A DNA stretch of 64,000 nucleotides. Origin: Pseudacidovorax sp. (GTDB lineage Bacteria > Pseudomonadota > Gammaproteobacteria > Burkholderiales > Burkholderiaceae_C). The number at the start of each line of letters is the position of its first letter. Within the stretch, counting starts at the first letter, position 1. Location: the NCBI RefSeq assembly GCF_017991995.1, contig NZ_JAGOPN010000001.1:434001-498000 (forward strand), in the 5' to 3' direction. The notes under the pieces are model-generated. The model saw nothing but the letters and a program-made list of their open reading frames with translations. It searched no databases and was not told where the DNA came from. The position numbers were made by a program, and so were the translations under genes. This document shows, piece by piece, positions 1-9,934 of the stretch.

Positions 1-1734
<1,734 letters not shown>

Positions 1735-1769
1735 TCGGCGGACGGGGCTTCCTCGGCCCCATCAAGACG

Positions 1770-1796
1770 AAAGCGGCCTCGTGGGGCCGCTTTTTT
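1770..1796 (+). terminator. intrinsic terminator of argG
   Basis: AAAGCGGCC (1770-1778) is exactly complementary to GGCCGCTTT (1785-1793), with a six-base loop and a run of six T (1791-1796). Its A/T arms also make it a reasonable terminator for the convergent regulator gene ending at 1826. Confidence 0.9.
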
Positions 1797-1825
1797 CATG
1801 GATGCGCCACAGGCGCCGGTGCCGC

Positions 1826-2521
1826 TCAGGCGGTGTCGGCTTCCAGCCGGTAGCCGATGCCGCGCAGGGTGCGCACGCCGACGCCACTGTCCACCAGCCG
1901 CTTGCGCAGGCGGGAGACGAAGGCCTCCAGCGCGTTGTCGCTGAGCGGGCCGTCCGCCTCCTCGGCCAGCTTGCGGGCCAGTTCGCGCTTGGCCAACACC
2001 TGGCCGGGTGGGCTCATCAGGGCCCAGAGCAGGCCGAATTCGCGCGCCGGCAGGTCCAGCGGCTCGCCGTCGATGCGAAAGCGCCGGGCACGGCGGTCCA
2101 GTTGCAGGCGCCCCACGGCCACCACATCCTTCGCGCCTTCGGCACGGCGCACCAGCGCGCGCAGCCGCGCTTCGAGCTCGCCAGGATCGAAGGGCTTGCC
2201 CAGGTAGTCGTCGGCCCCGGAATCCAGGCCGATGACACGCTCGTCGGTGCGGTTGCGGGCCGTGAGCACCATGACGGGCGTGCGGTCGCCGCGGGCCCGG
2301 GCGCGGCGCAGGGCCAGCAGGCCACTGCCCAGGCCGCTGTCGGGGCGGGTGTTCTCGGGCAGGTTCAGGTCGAGCAGCACGGCGTCGAAGCCGCCGTTGG
2401 ACCACTGCGCATCGGCCTCCTCGACCGTGGCGGCCAGGGCCACCGCGTGGCCCGTGTCGCCCAGGCTGCGGCACATCACGCCACTGAGCACGGCATCGTC
2501 TTCGACCAGCAGGATTCGCAT
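1826..2521 (-). CDS. OmpR/PhoB-family response regulator, orphan
   Basis: A two-domain DNA-binding response regulator of 231 aa. The N-terminal receiver has acidic D8/D9, phosphoacceptor D51 (VLLDLNLPE) and K109 (GKPFD). The C-terminal winged helix ends in the usual TLRGIGYRLE. The loop after D51 is longer than usual (ENTRPDSGLGSG before LLALRRARARG), which would alter the face next to the phosphorylation site. No histidine kinase is adjacent, so the partner sensor must be elsewhere. It is divergent from the DUF2868 gene, with an inverted repeat between them. Related to QseB/TctD-type regulators, but the target cannot be read from here. Confidence 0.92.
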   Translation of the reverse strand: MRILLVEDDAVLSGVMCRSLGDTGHAVALAATVEEADAQWSNGGFDAVLLDLNLPENTRPDSGLGSGLLALRRARARGDRTPVMVLTARNRTDERVIGLDSGADDYLGKPFDPGELEARLRALVRRAEGAKDVVAVGRLQLDRRARRFRIDGEPLDLPAREFGLLWALMSPPGQVLAKRELARKLAEEADGPLSDNALEAFVSRLRKRLVDSGVGVRTLRGIGYRLEADTA

Positions 2522-2562
2522 GGCGGGCGAGGCTATCAGCGGGCCGGGGGGCAGGCAAATGA

Positions 2563-2578
2563 ACGGTCAGCCGACCGT
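2563..2578. promoter_or_regulatory. inverted repeat between the response regulator and the DUF2868 gene
   Basis: ACGGTC-AGCC-GACCGT is a perfect 6+6 inverted repeat with a four-base spacer, 42 bp upstream of the regulator ATG and about 80 bp upstream of the DUF2868 gene. A candidate operator for either promoter; function inferred only from symmetry and position. Confidence 0.35.
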
Positions 2579-2656
2579 CAGACGCCCGTCGCCGGGGACA
2601 ATGCGGCCCATGTCCCGCCCCTCGCCGAGCTGCCGGCTGCTGCCGCGCTTTCCCTC

Positions 2657-4087
2657 TTGAGCCTCCCGCCTGTCCCCCTGTCCTTCGCCGATGCGCTGAC
2701 GACCGAGGCGATCCGGCGCATCGAGTCCGATGGTCCGCTGGAAGACCAGTCGGTGCTGCGCCAGCTTGCCCATGCGCCCGAACCCGCGCCCTGGCCACTG
2801 GTGCAGCGGGCTCGCCTGCTGGCCGAGCGCCTGGGCCTGCCCGGCCGGCTGGCCCGCGCCCGCGACCTGGCACCCCTGGTGCTGCTAGGCGTCGCCGCCC
2901 TCATGGTGGCGGCCGGCCTGGGGCTGGCGGGCGCGGTGGTGGATGCGCAGGAGCGCCGCATCAACGTCATCGCCTCGCTGGCGGGCCTGCTGGGCCTGCA
3001 CGGCCTGTCGCTGCTGGCCTGGCTCGTGGCGCTGCTGGTGCCGGGCCAGGGCCGGGGCGGCGCCCTGGCTGGCCGGCTGTGGCTGGCCCTCACCGCGCGC
3101 ACGGCCCTGGGCCGCGGACGCGAGGGCGCTGCGCTGCTGCAGGCCGGCGTCCAGTTGCTGGAGCGGGCGCGGCTGCTGCCCTGGCTGCTGGGCCTGGCCA
3201 GCCACCTGCTGTGGGCCATCGGCTTCGGCGTCGCCATCGCGGCGCTGCTGTCCGCCCTGGCCTTCCGCCGCTACACGCTGGGCTGGGAGACGACGCTGCT
3301 CGATCCCGCCGGCTTTGCCCGGGCCATCGATGCAATGGCATGGCTGCCCGGCCTCCTGGGTTTTCCGGTGCCGGATGCCACGCTGATTCGTGCCGCGGGC
3401 GATCCCGCCGCCCCGCCCGATGCGGCGGGCCAGGCGGTGCTGGCCTGGTGGCTGGTCGGCTGCGTGCTCGTCTATGGTCTGGTGCCGCGGCTGCTGTGCG
3501 CCCTGTGGTGCACCGCCCTGTGGCAGGCACGGCGCCGTCGGTTGCAGCCCGACTTCACCCTGCCCTACTACCGGCAGTTGCAGGCGCGGCTGGATGCCCT
3601 GGCACCCGCCCGGGTGGTCGACGCCGAGCTGGTGGCCGGACATGGCGCGGCCCTTCCCCGGCGCGCCCACGATGCGCCGGGCGCCCCGGTGCTGCTGGCC
3701 TTCGAACTCCCACCCGAGCAGCCCTGGCCGCCGGCCGACCTGCCGCACGACGTAAGGGCATGGGCCTGCGATGGCAGCGCCGCGGCCCGCGCCGCCGCCG
3801 TGCAACAGGTGGCGGCCTGGCGACCGCGGCGGCTGGTGGTGGCCTGCCAGGCCACGGCGAGCCCCGACCGCGGCACCGAGCGCCTGCTGCGCGAGCTGCT
3901 GCCCCTGGCCGCTTCGCTGCACCTGTGGCTGGTCGATGCCGACCAGGCCGACGAGGCGCAGCGCGCCCGTTGGCCGCGGTGGCTGCATGACACCGGCCTG
4001 GATGCACTCGTCGCCTGCCATCCGCGCTGGCAGTCCGCCCTGGCGGACTTGGCCCCCGGAGCGGCGACGCCGGAGGCGCCCCGATGA
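2657..4087 (+). CDS. DUF2868-family membrane protein
   Basis: A protein of about 476 aa that resembles the DUF2868 family (Pfam PF11067). The N-terminal FADALTTEAIRRIESDGP stretch is typical of these proteins. About four hydrophobic segments follow (near LVLLGVAALMVAAGLGLAG, LLGLHGLSLLAWLVALLV, LLGLASHLLWAIGFGVAI and VLAWWLVGCVLVYGLV), then a soluble C-terminal half. Its stop overlaps the start of the GTPase gene by four bases (ATGA), so the two are co-translated. DUF2868 and DUF3482-GTPase genes are known to pair, but their job is unknown. The start is uncertain: no ATG fits, and TTG at 2657 was taken because the conserved part begins just after it. Confidence 0.8.
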   Translation: MSLPPVPLSFADALTTEAIRRIESDGPLEDQSVLRQLAHAPEPAPWPLVQRARLLAERLGLPGRLARARDLAPLVLLGVAALMVAAGLGLAGAVVDAQERRINVIASLAGLLGLHGLSLLAWLVALLVPGQGRGGALAGRLWLALTARTALGRGREGAALLQAGVQLLERARLLPWLLGLASHLLWAIGFGVAIAALLSALAFRRYTLGWETTLLDPAGFARAIDAMAWLPGLLGFPVPDATLIRAAGDPAAPPDAAGQAVLAWWLVGCVLVYGLVPRLLCALWCTALWQARRRRLQPDFTLPYYRQLQARLDALAPARVVDAELVAGHGAALPRRAHDAPGAPVLLAFELPPEQPWPPADLPHDVRAWACDGSAAARAAAVQQVAAWRPRRLVVACQATASPDRGTERLLRELLPLAASLHLWLVDADQADEAQRARWPRWLHDTGLDALVACHPRWQSALADLAPGAATPEAPR

Positions 4088-5568
4088 CCCCGTCCACACC
4101 CCCGTCGACCACCCTGGACCGCGCCGCAGGCGCTGGCCCTGACGCGCCGACGCTGCGCATCGCCGTGGTGGGCCACACCAATGTCGGCAAGACCTCGCTG
4201 CTGCGCACCCTGACGCGGCGGGTCGACTTCGGCGAGGTCTCCGACCGGCCCGGCACCACCCGCCGCGTGGAGCAGGTGGACCTGCGCATCGACGGCACGC
4301 CGGTCGTGCGCTTCCACGACACGCCGGGCCTGGAGGACGCCGTCACTCTGCTGGCCCACGTGTCGCAGTTGCCCGGCGATAGCCGGCCCGCCCGCATCCG
4401 GGCCTTCCTGCAGGGCCCCGAGGCGCAGGCCGCCTTCGAGCAGGAGGCCAAGGTGCTGCGCCTGCTGCTCGATGCCGATGCCGCCTTCCTGGTGATCGAC
4501 ACGCGCGAGCCGGTGCTGCCCAAGTACCGCGACGAGGTCGAACTGCTGGGCGCCTGTGCCCGGCCCGTGCTGCCGATCCTCAACTTCATCGCCCATGGCG
4601 CCAGCCGGGAGCCGCAGTGGCGCGCCATGCTGTCCGACGCCGGCCTGCATGCCGTGGTGCGATTCGACGCCGCCGCGCCCTTCACCGGTGCCGAGCGTGA
4701 CCTGTACCACGACCTGGGCACCTTGCTGCCTGCACGCCGCGAGGCGCTGCGTGCCGTGGCCGCGCACCTCCTGGCCGAAGCCGCCGCCCGGCATGCCGGC
4801 GCCTGCCATTCCGTCGCGGGCACCTTGGTGTCCTGCGCCGCATTGCAGCGGGTGGTGCCGACGGCGCAGTTGGCCGATCCGCAGCGCCGCGCCGCCGAGG
4901 TGGAGGCCCTGCGCGCCACCTTGCAGGACGAGGTGCGCGGCAACACCGCGGCGTTGCTCAGGCTGTATGGCTTCCGGTCCGGCGACGCGGCGGAGCCGCC
5001 GCTGCCGCAGCTGGAAGGCCTCGAAGGGATGGACCTGTTCAACCCCGAGCTGCTGCGTCAGGCGGGGCTGCGCCTGGGCCAGGGCGCGGCGGTCGGCGCG
5101 GTGCTGGGCGCCGCGGCCGATCTGGCGGTGGGCGGGCTGTCGCTGGGGGCCGGCGCCCTGCTGGGCGGCACCCTGGGCGGTGCGCTGGCCCAGGGGCTCG
5201 GCCCGCTGGGCCGCCGCCTGGCCGGACGCCTGCGCGGGCAGCAGGCACTGACCGTGGAGGACACCGTGCTGTACGTGCTGGCAGAGCGCCAGTTGGCCCT
5301 GGTGCGGGCGCTCGAGGCGCGCGGGCATGGCGCGGTGGGCACGGCGGCCGTCGACACCGCAACCGCCGCCGTGTCACCCGAGCGGTCCGATGCCCTGCGC
5401 GCCGCCGTCCAGGCCACGCGCGTGGCGCGGGCGCATCCGGAGTGGCGGCCGACCGATGCACGCCGGGCCGTGGTCTCGTCCGCGCGCGACGAGGCCGTCG
5501 AGCGCGTGGCGGCGCACCTGGTGCAGGCTGCGGGCCCCGTGGCCGAAAGCCGTGCTGCCCCCTTTTGA
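4084..5568 (+). CDS. GTPase with C-terminal DUF3482 domain
   Basis: A 494 aa TRAFAC-type GTPase. G1 is GHTNVGKTS (residues 30-38), the switch I region has PGTTRR (57-61), and G3 is DTPG (79-82), close to Era/EngA-type small GTPases. The C-terminal half fits DUF3482 (PF11981) and includes a Gly/Ala/Leu-rich stretch at about 340-400 with glycine-zipper spacing that could insert in or lie on a membrane. It is co-translated with the DUF2868 membrane protein upstream (four-base overlap). A membrane-coupled GTPase switch is a fair inference; substrate and partner are unknown. Confidence 0.88.
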   Translation: MTPSTPPSTTLDRAAGAGPDAPTLRIAVVGHTNVGKTSLLRTLTRRVDFGEVSDRPGTTRRVEQVDLRIDGTPVVRFHDTPGLEDAVTLLAHVSQLPGDSRPARIRAFLQGPEAQAAFEQEAKVLRLLLDADAAFLVIDTREPVLPKYRDEVELLGACARPVLPILNFIAHGASREPQWRAMLSDAGLHAVVRFDAAAPFTGAERDLYHDLGTLLPARREALRAVAAHLLAEAAARHAGACHSVAGTLVSCAALQRVVPTAQLADPQRRAAEVEALRATLQDEVRGNTAALLRLYGFRSGDAAEPPLPQLEGLEGMDLFNPELLRQAGLRLGQGAAVGAVLGAAADLAVGGLSLGAGALLGGTLGGALAQGLGPLGRRLAGRLRGQQALTVEDTVLYVLAERQLALVRALEARGHGAVGTAAVDTATAAVSPERSDALRAAVQATRVARAHPEWRPTDARRAVVSSARDEAVERVAAHLVQAAGPVAESRAAPF

Positions 5569-5640
5569 CGCCTCGATTGCGGCCGGCCGATGGGCCGAAT
5601 TCCCTCACAACGCGGACGGGCTTCCTACACCGGGCCCCTG

Positions 5641-5662
5641 GGCCGTCCGACGGCGGACGGCC
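5641..5662. promoter_or_regulatory. 22-bp palindrome with an overlapping direct repeat upstream of the miniprotein gene
   Basis: GGCCGTCCG-ACGG-CGGACGGCC is a perfect 9+9 inverted repeat. The 11-mer GGCCGTCCGAC recurs at 5659-5669, overlapping its right arm, so the arms could pair in more than one way. It sits after the DUF3482 stop and 49 bp before the 24-aa gene. It has no T-run, so it is either a protein-binding site or an RNA hairpin rather than a simple terminator. Confidence 0.4.
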
Positions 5663-5710
5663 GTCCGACCGGCCCACACTGCATTCCATCGCAATTCGAG
5701 GAGCTCCTCC

Positions 5711-5785
5711 GTGAACACCATCATCTACATCGTCGGTCTGGTCGTCGTCATCGCTGCCGTGCTCTCCTTCTTCGGCCTGCGCTGA
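5711..5785 (+). CDS. 24-residue single-span membrane miniprotein
   Basis: A GTG-started frame encodes MNTIIYIVGLVVVIAAVLSF followed by FGLR and a stop. Almost the whole chain is one hydrophobic helix with a basic C-terminal end, as in small membrane proteins that sit in the inner membrane. The case for translation is the Shine-Dalgarno GAGGAG at 5698-5703, seven bases before the GTG. The gene is isolated between the DUF3482 GTPase and the amidotransferase, with its own palindrome upstream. Similar tiny proteins occur as unannotated or hypothetical genes in related bacteria, but I know of no function. GTG rather than ATG and the short length make automated callers likely to miss it. Confidence 0.7.
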   Translation: MNTIIYIVGLVVVIAAVLSFFGLR

Positions 5786-5860
5786 GTGGCCCACCCATGG
5801 CTCGGCGCGACGCCGGGCCATCCGGCACCGGATGCCGCCGCACTGCGGCATGATCGGCGG

Positions 5861-6667
5861 ATGACTCCCGCTGGTGCCGCCCTCTCCTCCCCTGCATCCT
5901 CCCCCTCCCCGCTCTCGGCCGATTCCCGGCCGCTGCTCATCGTCAAGACCGGCAGCACGCTCGACGCGCTGCGCGCCAGGCGGGGCGATTTCGACGACTG
6001 GATCGCCCGTGGCCTCGGCGTCGATGAGGGCGAGATCCAGGTCTGCGATCCGCGTGATGGCGGCCTCCTGCCGGAGCCGGGCACGCTGCGCGGCGTCGTC
6101 ATTACCGGTTCTCATGAAATGGTCTCGCACCGCGCGCCTTGGAGCGAGCGCACGGCCGCCTGGCTGGCGCGTTGCGTGAAGGCCGAGGTGCCCGTGCTGG
6201 GCATCTGCTACGGCCACCAACTGCTGGCGCATGCGATGGGCGGCGAGGTGGACTTCCACCCGGGCGGGCTGGAGATCGGCACCGTGCCGCTGCGGCTGGC
6301 GTCCGCTGCGCAGGACGATGCCCTGTTCAACGGCCTGCCGGAGCAGTTCCCCGTCCAGGTCATCCATCGACAGAGTGCCTTGCAGCTTCCGCCCGGCGCC
6401 GTGCCGCTGGCGTCCAACGCGCACGAGCCGCACCAGGCCTTCCGCATCGGCCGCTGTGCCTGGGGCGTGCAGTTCCACCCGGAGTTCGATGCCGAGGCGA
6501 TGCAGGGCTACGTCCAGGCGCAGGCGCCCCATCTTGACGACCCCGCTGCGGTGGCGTCACAGGTGCGGCCCACGCCGGAGGCCGCCAGCCTGCTGGGCCG
6601 CTTTGCGCGGCTCGCCGCGGCCGGAACCGGACGGCAGACTACATCGGCCGCCGCCGTCGCCGGCTAG
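5861..6667 (+). CDS. class I glutamine amidotransferase (GMP synthase-like, stand-alone)
   Basis: A 268 aa protein with a single class I GATase fold. The nucleophile is C116 in GICYGHQ, and H206 and E208 (QFHPEF) complete the triad. No synthetase domain is fused, so it matches the stand-alone GuaA-like amidotransferases (YfeJ-type) often annotated only by fold. The ATG at 5861 was chosen; the frame is open further upstream, but that part overlaps the region after the miniprotein. The acceptor substrate is unknown. The pssA-like gene follows 41 bp later. Confidence 0.87.
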   Translation: MTPAGAALSSPASSPSPLSADSRPLLIVKTGSTLDALRARRGDFDDWIARGLGVDEGEIQVCDPRDGGLLPEPGTLRGVVITGSHEMVSHRAPWSERTAAWLARCVKAEVPVLGICYGHQLLAHAMGGEVDFHPGGLEIGTVPLRLASAAQDDALFNGLPEQFPVQVIHRQSALQLPPGAVPLASNAHEPHQAFRIGRCAWGVQFHPEFDAEAMQGYVQAQAPHLDDPAAVASQVRPTPEAASLLGRFARLAAAGTGRQTTSAAAVAG

Positions 6668-6708
6668 GGTGATGCGGTCTTTCAGCCCTTTCCAGGAGTG
6701 AACGCGCC

Positions 6709-7359
6709 ATGTCCACCCACGCCTCTCCCGTCGACGCTTCCGCTCGTCGTCGGCATTTCTCGATGATCCGCGGCTTCCATCTGGCCGACTTCTTCACCCT
6801 GGGCAACGCCGCCTGCGGCATGGGCCTGGTGCTGCTGGCCATGGCCTATGTCGCCAGCGGCGATGTGCGGCATTTCTATGCGGCCGCCGTGCTAGCCCCG
6901 GCGGCGTTCGTGCTCGACATCTTCGACGGCCGCATCGCGCGCTGGCGGCAGACCCATTCCGCGCTGGGGCGCGAGCTGGATTCGTTGGCAGACGTGATCT
7001 CCTTCGGCGTGGCGCCCGCTGCCCTGGGCTTCGCGGCCGGCCTGCGCGGCGGCTGGGACGCGGTGGTGCTGCTGTACTTCGTGTGCTGCGGCGTGAGCCG
7101 ACTGGCCCGCTACAACGTCACGGCCGAAACGCTGTCCGAAGGCGGCGACAAGGTGCGCTACTTCGAAGGCACGCCCATTCCCACCAGCGTGGTGCTGGTG
7201 GGGCTGCTGGCCTGGGCCGCAGCGCAGGACCGCCTGGGCGGCGCGCTGTGGGGCGGCAGCTGGGAGATCGGGCCGTGGACGCTGCATGCCTTCACATTGC
7301 TGTACGCCTTGTCGGGCACATTGATGATCAGCAAGACGCTGCGCATCCCCAAGTTCTGA
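6709..7359 (+). CDS. pssA: CDP-alcohol phosphatidyltransferase, phosphatidylserine synthase-like
   Basis: An inner-membrane enzyme of 216 aa that would transfer a phosphatidyl group from CDP-diacylglycerol to an alcohol, probably serine. The family metal and substrate motif is complete: D70, D73-G74, A77-R78, G87, D91 and D95. About six hydrophobic helices flank it. A good Shine-Dalgarno (AGGAG) precedes the ATG. Length and motif fit the type II PssA of Gram-negatives without a separate decarboxylase nearby. Phosphatidylglycerophosphate or another CDP-alcohol product cannot be ruled out from sequence alone. Confidence 0.82.
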   Translation: MSTHASPVDASARRRHFSMIRGFHLADFFTLGNAACGMGLVLLAMAYVASGDVRHFYAAAVLAPAAFVLDIFDGRIARWRQTHSALGRELDSLADVISFGVAPAALGFAAGLRGGWDAVVLLYFVCCGVSRLARYNVTAETLSEGGDKVRYFEGTPIPTSVVLVGLLAWAAAQDRLGGALWGGSWEIGPWTLHAFTLLYALSGTLMISKTLRIPKF

Positions 7360-7409
7360 ACGCGCCCGACCGAGCGTCTGCACCCGCGCCGCTACCTCCG
7401 ATCTGTTCC

Positions 7410-8057
7410 ATGACCCATCCCGCACCCCAACTCACCCAGCATGCCAAGGGCCTGGCGCAATTGATCCAGCTGGCCTCGGCCGTGCCCCTGGACCCGGCCG
7501 TCGACCACTTCTATTTCCTTCGCCACGGCCAGACGCCGCGCAATGCGCTGCGGATCTTCCAGTCCTACGACGAGCCGCTGTCGGATCTGGGCCTGCAGCA
7601 GGCCGCGCTGGCCGCCGCCGTGCTGGCGAACGAGCCCATCCGCAGCATCGTCTGCAGCGACGCGCGGCGGGCCTTCGATACGGCCCACACCGTGGCGGCG
7701 CCGCTCAAGCTCACCCCGGTGGCGCGCGAGGTGCTGCGCGAGCGTCACTTCGGCTGCCTCGTGGGCACCTCGTCGGTGGACATCGACTGGGCATGCGCCC
7801 CCGAAGGCGGCGAGACGCTGGCCCAGTTCGTCGACCGCAAGCGTGCCGCCCTGGACGCCGCCCTGCAGGAGCCGGCGCCCGTGCTCGTCGTGGCCCACGG
7901 CGGCACCCTGTACGTGCTGGCGGCGCTGCTGAACGTGCCCGTGGATGCGGCGGTGCTGGGCAACGCGCAGCCACTGCGTTTCGAGCGCGCCGCAGATGGC
8001 CGCTGGGGCGTGCGCGCGTTGCGGGCCGCCGACGGCAGCATCGCCGCTGTCGCCTGA
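7410..8057 (+). CDS. histidine phosphatase family protein
   Basis: A 215 aa phosphoglycerate-mutase-like phosphatase. The catalytic RHG lies at residues 38-40 (FYFLRHGQT), and the second histidine is H163 in VVAHGGTLY. An N-terminal extension of about 30 residues precedes the core. Such proteins act on small phosphorylated metabolites or phosphohistidine; the substrate cannot be told. It starts 50 bp after the pssA-like gene, same strand, and may share its transcript. Confidence 0.85.
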   Translation: MTHPAPQLTQHAKGLAQLIQLASAVPLDPAVDHFYFLRHGQTPRNALRIFQSYDEPLSDLGLQQAALAAAVLANEPIRSIVCSDARRAFDTAHTVAAPLKLTPVAREVLRERHFGCLVGTSSVDIDWACAPEGGETLAQFVDRKRAALDAALQEPAPVLVVAHGGTLYVLAALLNVPVDAAVLGNAQPLRFERAADGRWGVRALRAADGSIAAVA

Positions 8058-8160
8058 CACATGGCAGCGGCGCCTGTTGTGCGCGGCGCACTGGTCATTA
8101 CGCCTACATTAACGATGAGTTGACTTTTTCTGACGCCACAGGCGGTTGATACCAGCCTTC

Positions 8161-9732
8161 ATGAAATCCGTCCGCCGCCGTTGGCCCCTGGTGGTCAACC
8201 TGAGGCACTTGATCATTGCGCTGACCACGTCCAGCGCCGTGGTGTCGCTGCTGGCCACCTTCTACGCCAGCTACAAGGTGCAGCGCCAGCAATTGATCGC
8301 GCAGTCGCTCGAATCCAACCTGGCCTATGCGAACAAGCTTGCCAGCAGCACCGACGACTACTTCAAGGGCGTGCTGCAGCAGATGGCCTACGCCGCCAGC
8401 CAGGTGGCCCCGGCGTTGCATGACGCCGAGCGCGTGGATGCCGAAGCCCGGCGCCTGCACCTGCAGACGGACAGCCTCAATTCGGTCGCCATCGCCGACA
8501 GCGCGGGCCGGGTGCTGGCAGATTCGCCCTCACAGCTCAACCTGCGTGGCTCGATGCTGCATACGCCGCAGGCCACCCAGGCCCTTGCGGCGGAGGGGCC
8601 GCGGGTCAGCGCGCCCTACCTCGCGCCCAGCGGCAACATGCTCGTGCTGGTCTCGCAGCCCATCGTGGCCACCGACGGCGCGCGCAAGGGCGTGATCCTG
8701 GGCGCGATCTACCTGCGGCAGGAGAGCGCGCTGAACAAGCTGCTGGGCACGCACTACTACCACGATGGTTCCTACCTCTACGTGGTCGACCGCCAGCGCC
8801 GCATCCTGTACCACCCCGAGGCGCAGCGCGTCGGCGCATTCATGGGCGTGAACGTGGCGGCCGACCGCATCGCCCAGGGCGTCTCGGGCAGCGAGGTGCT
8901 CGTCAACTCGCGGGGCATCGAGATGGTGGCGGGCTATTCCATCGTGCCCACCACGGGCTGGGGCATCGTCGTGCAACGGCCCCTGTCGGCTACGCTCGCC
9001 CCCATCGGCGCGCTGATGCGGCAGGTGATGGAGTGGACACTGCCGCTGGCCGCGGTGGCGCTCCTGCTGGTCTGGGCCTTTGCCTTGAAGATCGCCAGCC
9101 CGCTCCACGCCCTGGCGGCCACCGCTGCCAGTCACCAGCCCGGCGAGTCCGACGCGCGGCTGCGCTCGATCTCGTCGTGGTACTTCGAGGCGGCACAGCT
9201 CAAGAAGGCCATGCTGCGCGGCCTGGGCGTGTTCGACGGCAACCTGCGCCGGCTGCAGAAGGACGCGGCCACCGATCCGCTGACCGGCCTGGGCAACCGC
9301 CGGCAGTTCGATTTCAGCCTGGCCGTGCTGGCCGAGGGCGAGACCCCGTTCTGCGTGGTGCTGCTCGACATCGATTTCTTCAAACAGGTCAACGACCGCT
9401 TCGGCCACAACGTGGGCGACGCCCATCTGCGCCAGCTGGCGGCTCTCATGGCGGAAGGCCTGCGGCCCGAGGACCTGGCCTGCCGCATCGGAGGCGAGGA
9501 GTTCGCCCTGCTGCTGCCCCACACCGCCCTGCCCGAGGCGGTGGCCATCGCCGAGTCGCTGCGGCGCCGCGCGGCCGAGTCGGCTGCGCCCGGGGGGCAG
9601 GCCGCCACCCTGTCGCTCGGCGTTGCCCAGTGGCGGGGTCCGGACGACGACCTGGAGGCGGTGCTGAGGACGGCCGACGAACGCCTGTATGCCGCCAAGG
9701 CGCGGGGGCGCAACCGGGTCGTCTTCGACTGA
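8161..9732 (+). CDS. membrane diguanylate cyclase with periplasmic Cache sensor
   Basis: A 523 aa protein: transmembrane helix near residues 17-37, a periplasmic double-Cache-like sensor (about 40-285), a second transmembrane helix (about 290-312), and a C-terminal GGDEF domain. The active-site motif is GGEEF (residues 444-448), a functional variant. An intact RxxD inhibitory site (RPED) stands five residues before it, so product inhibition is expected. It would make cyclic di-GMP in response to a small periplasmic ligand. It stands alone, unlike the three-gene c-di-GMP operon at 30-36 kb. ATG at 8161 was preferred to an in-frame TTG at 8146. Confidence 0.92.
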   Translation: MKSVRRRWPLVVNLRHLIIALTTSSAVVSLLATFYASYKVQRQQLIAQSLESNLAYANKLASSTDDYFKGVLQQMAYAASQVAPALHDAERVDAEARRLHLQTDSLNSVAIADSAGRVLADSPSQLNLRGSMLHTPQATQALAAEGPRVSAPYLAPSGNMLVLVSQPIVATDGARKGVILGAIYLRQESALNKLLGTHYYHDGSYLYVVDRQRRILYHPEAQRVGAFMGVNVAADRIAQGVSGSEVLVNSRGIEMVAGYSIVPTTGWGIVVQRPLSATLAPIGALMRQVMEWTLPLAAVALLLVWAFALKIASPLHALAATAASHQPGESDARLRSISSWYFEAAQLKKAMLRGLGVFDGNLRRLQKDAATDPLTGLGNRRQFDFSLAVLAEGETPFCVVLLDIDFFKQVNDRFGHNVGDAHLRQLAALMAEGLRPEDLACRIGGEEFALLLPHTALPEAVAIAESLRRRAAESAAPGGQAATLSLGVAQWRGPDDDLEAVLRTADERLYAAKARGRNRVVFD

Positions 9733-9876
9733 GCGTCGCCGCCCCCTTGCAAATATCGGGCCAGGACTGCACCTGTGGGTCAGCATCGCCTGGCGCGCAA
9801 CGCGTGCAGGACCCGCGACGTGGCGCGCCCCCACAGCGCCGCGCCGTCCGGGCGGCACGCCTTGGGCGTCCGGCGA

Positions 9877-9906
9877 CGCAAGGCCCGGCACGGCCAGGGC
9901 CTTGCG
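9877..9906. promoter_or_regulatory. inverted repeat in the leader of the DnaJ-like gene
   Basis: CGCAAGGCCC (9877-9886) and GGGCCTTGCG (9897-9906) form a perfect 10-bp stem with a ten-base loop, ending 28 bp before the ATG at 9935. It does not match CIRCE. It could be a terminator without T-run for the cyclase gene or an mRNA leader structure. Confidence 0.4.
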
Positions 9907-9934
9907 CATCCACCAACCTGGGACACGCAACGCC

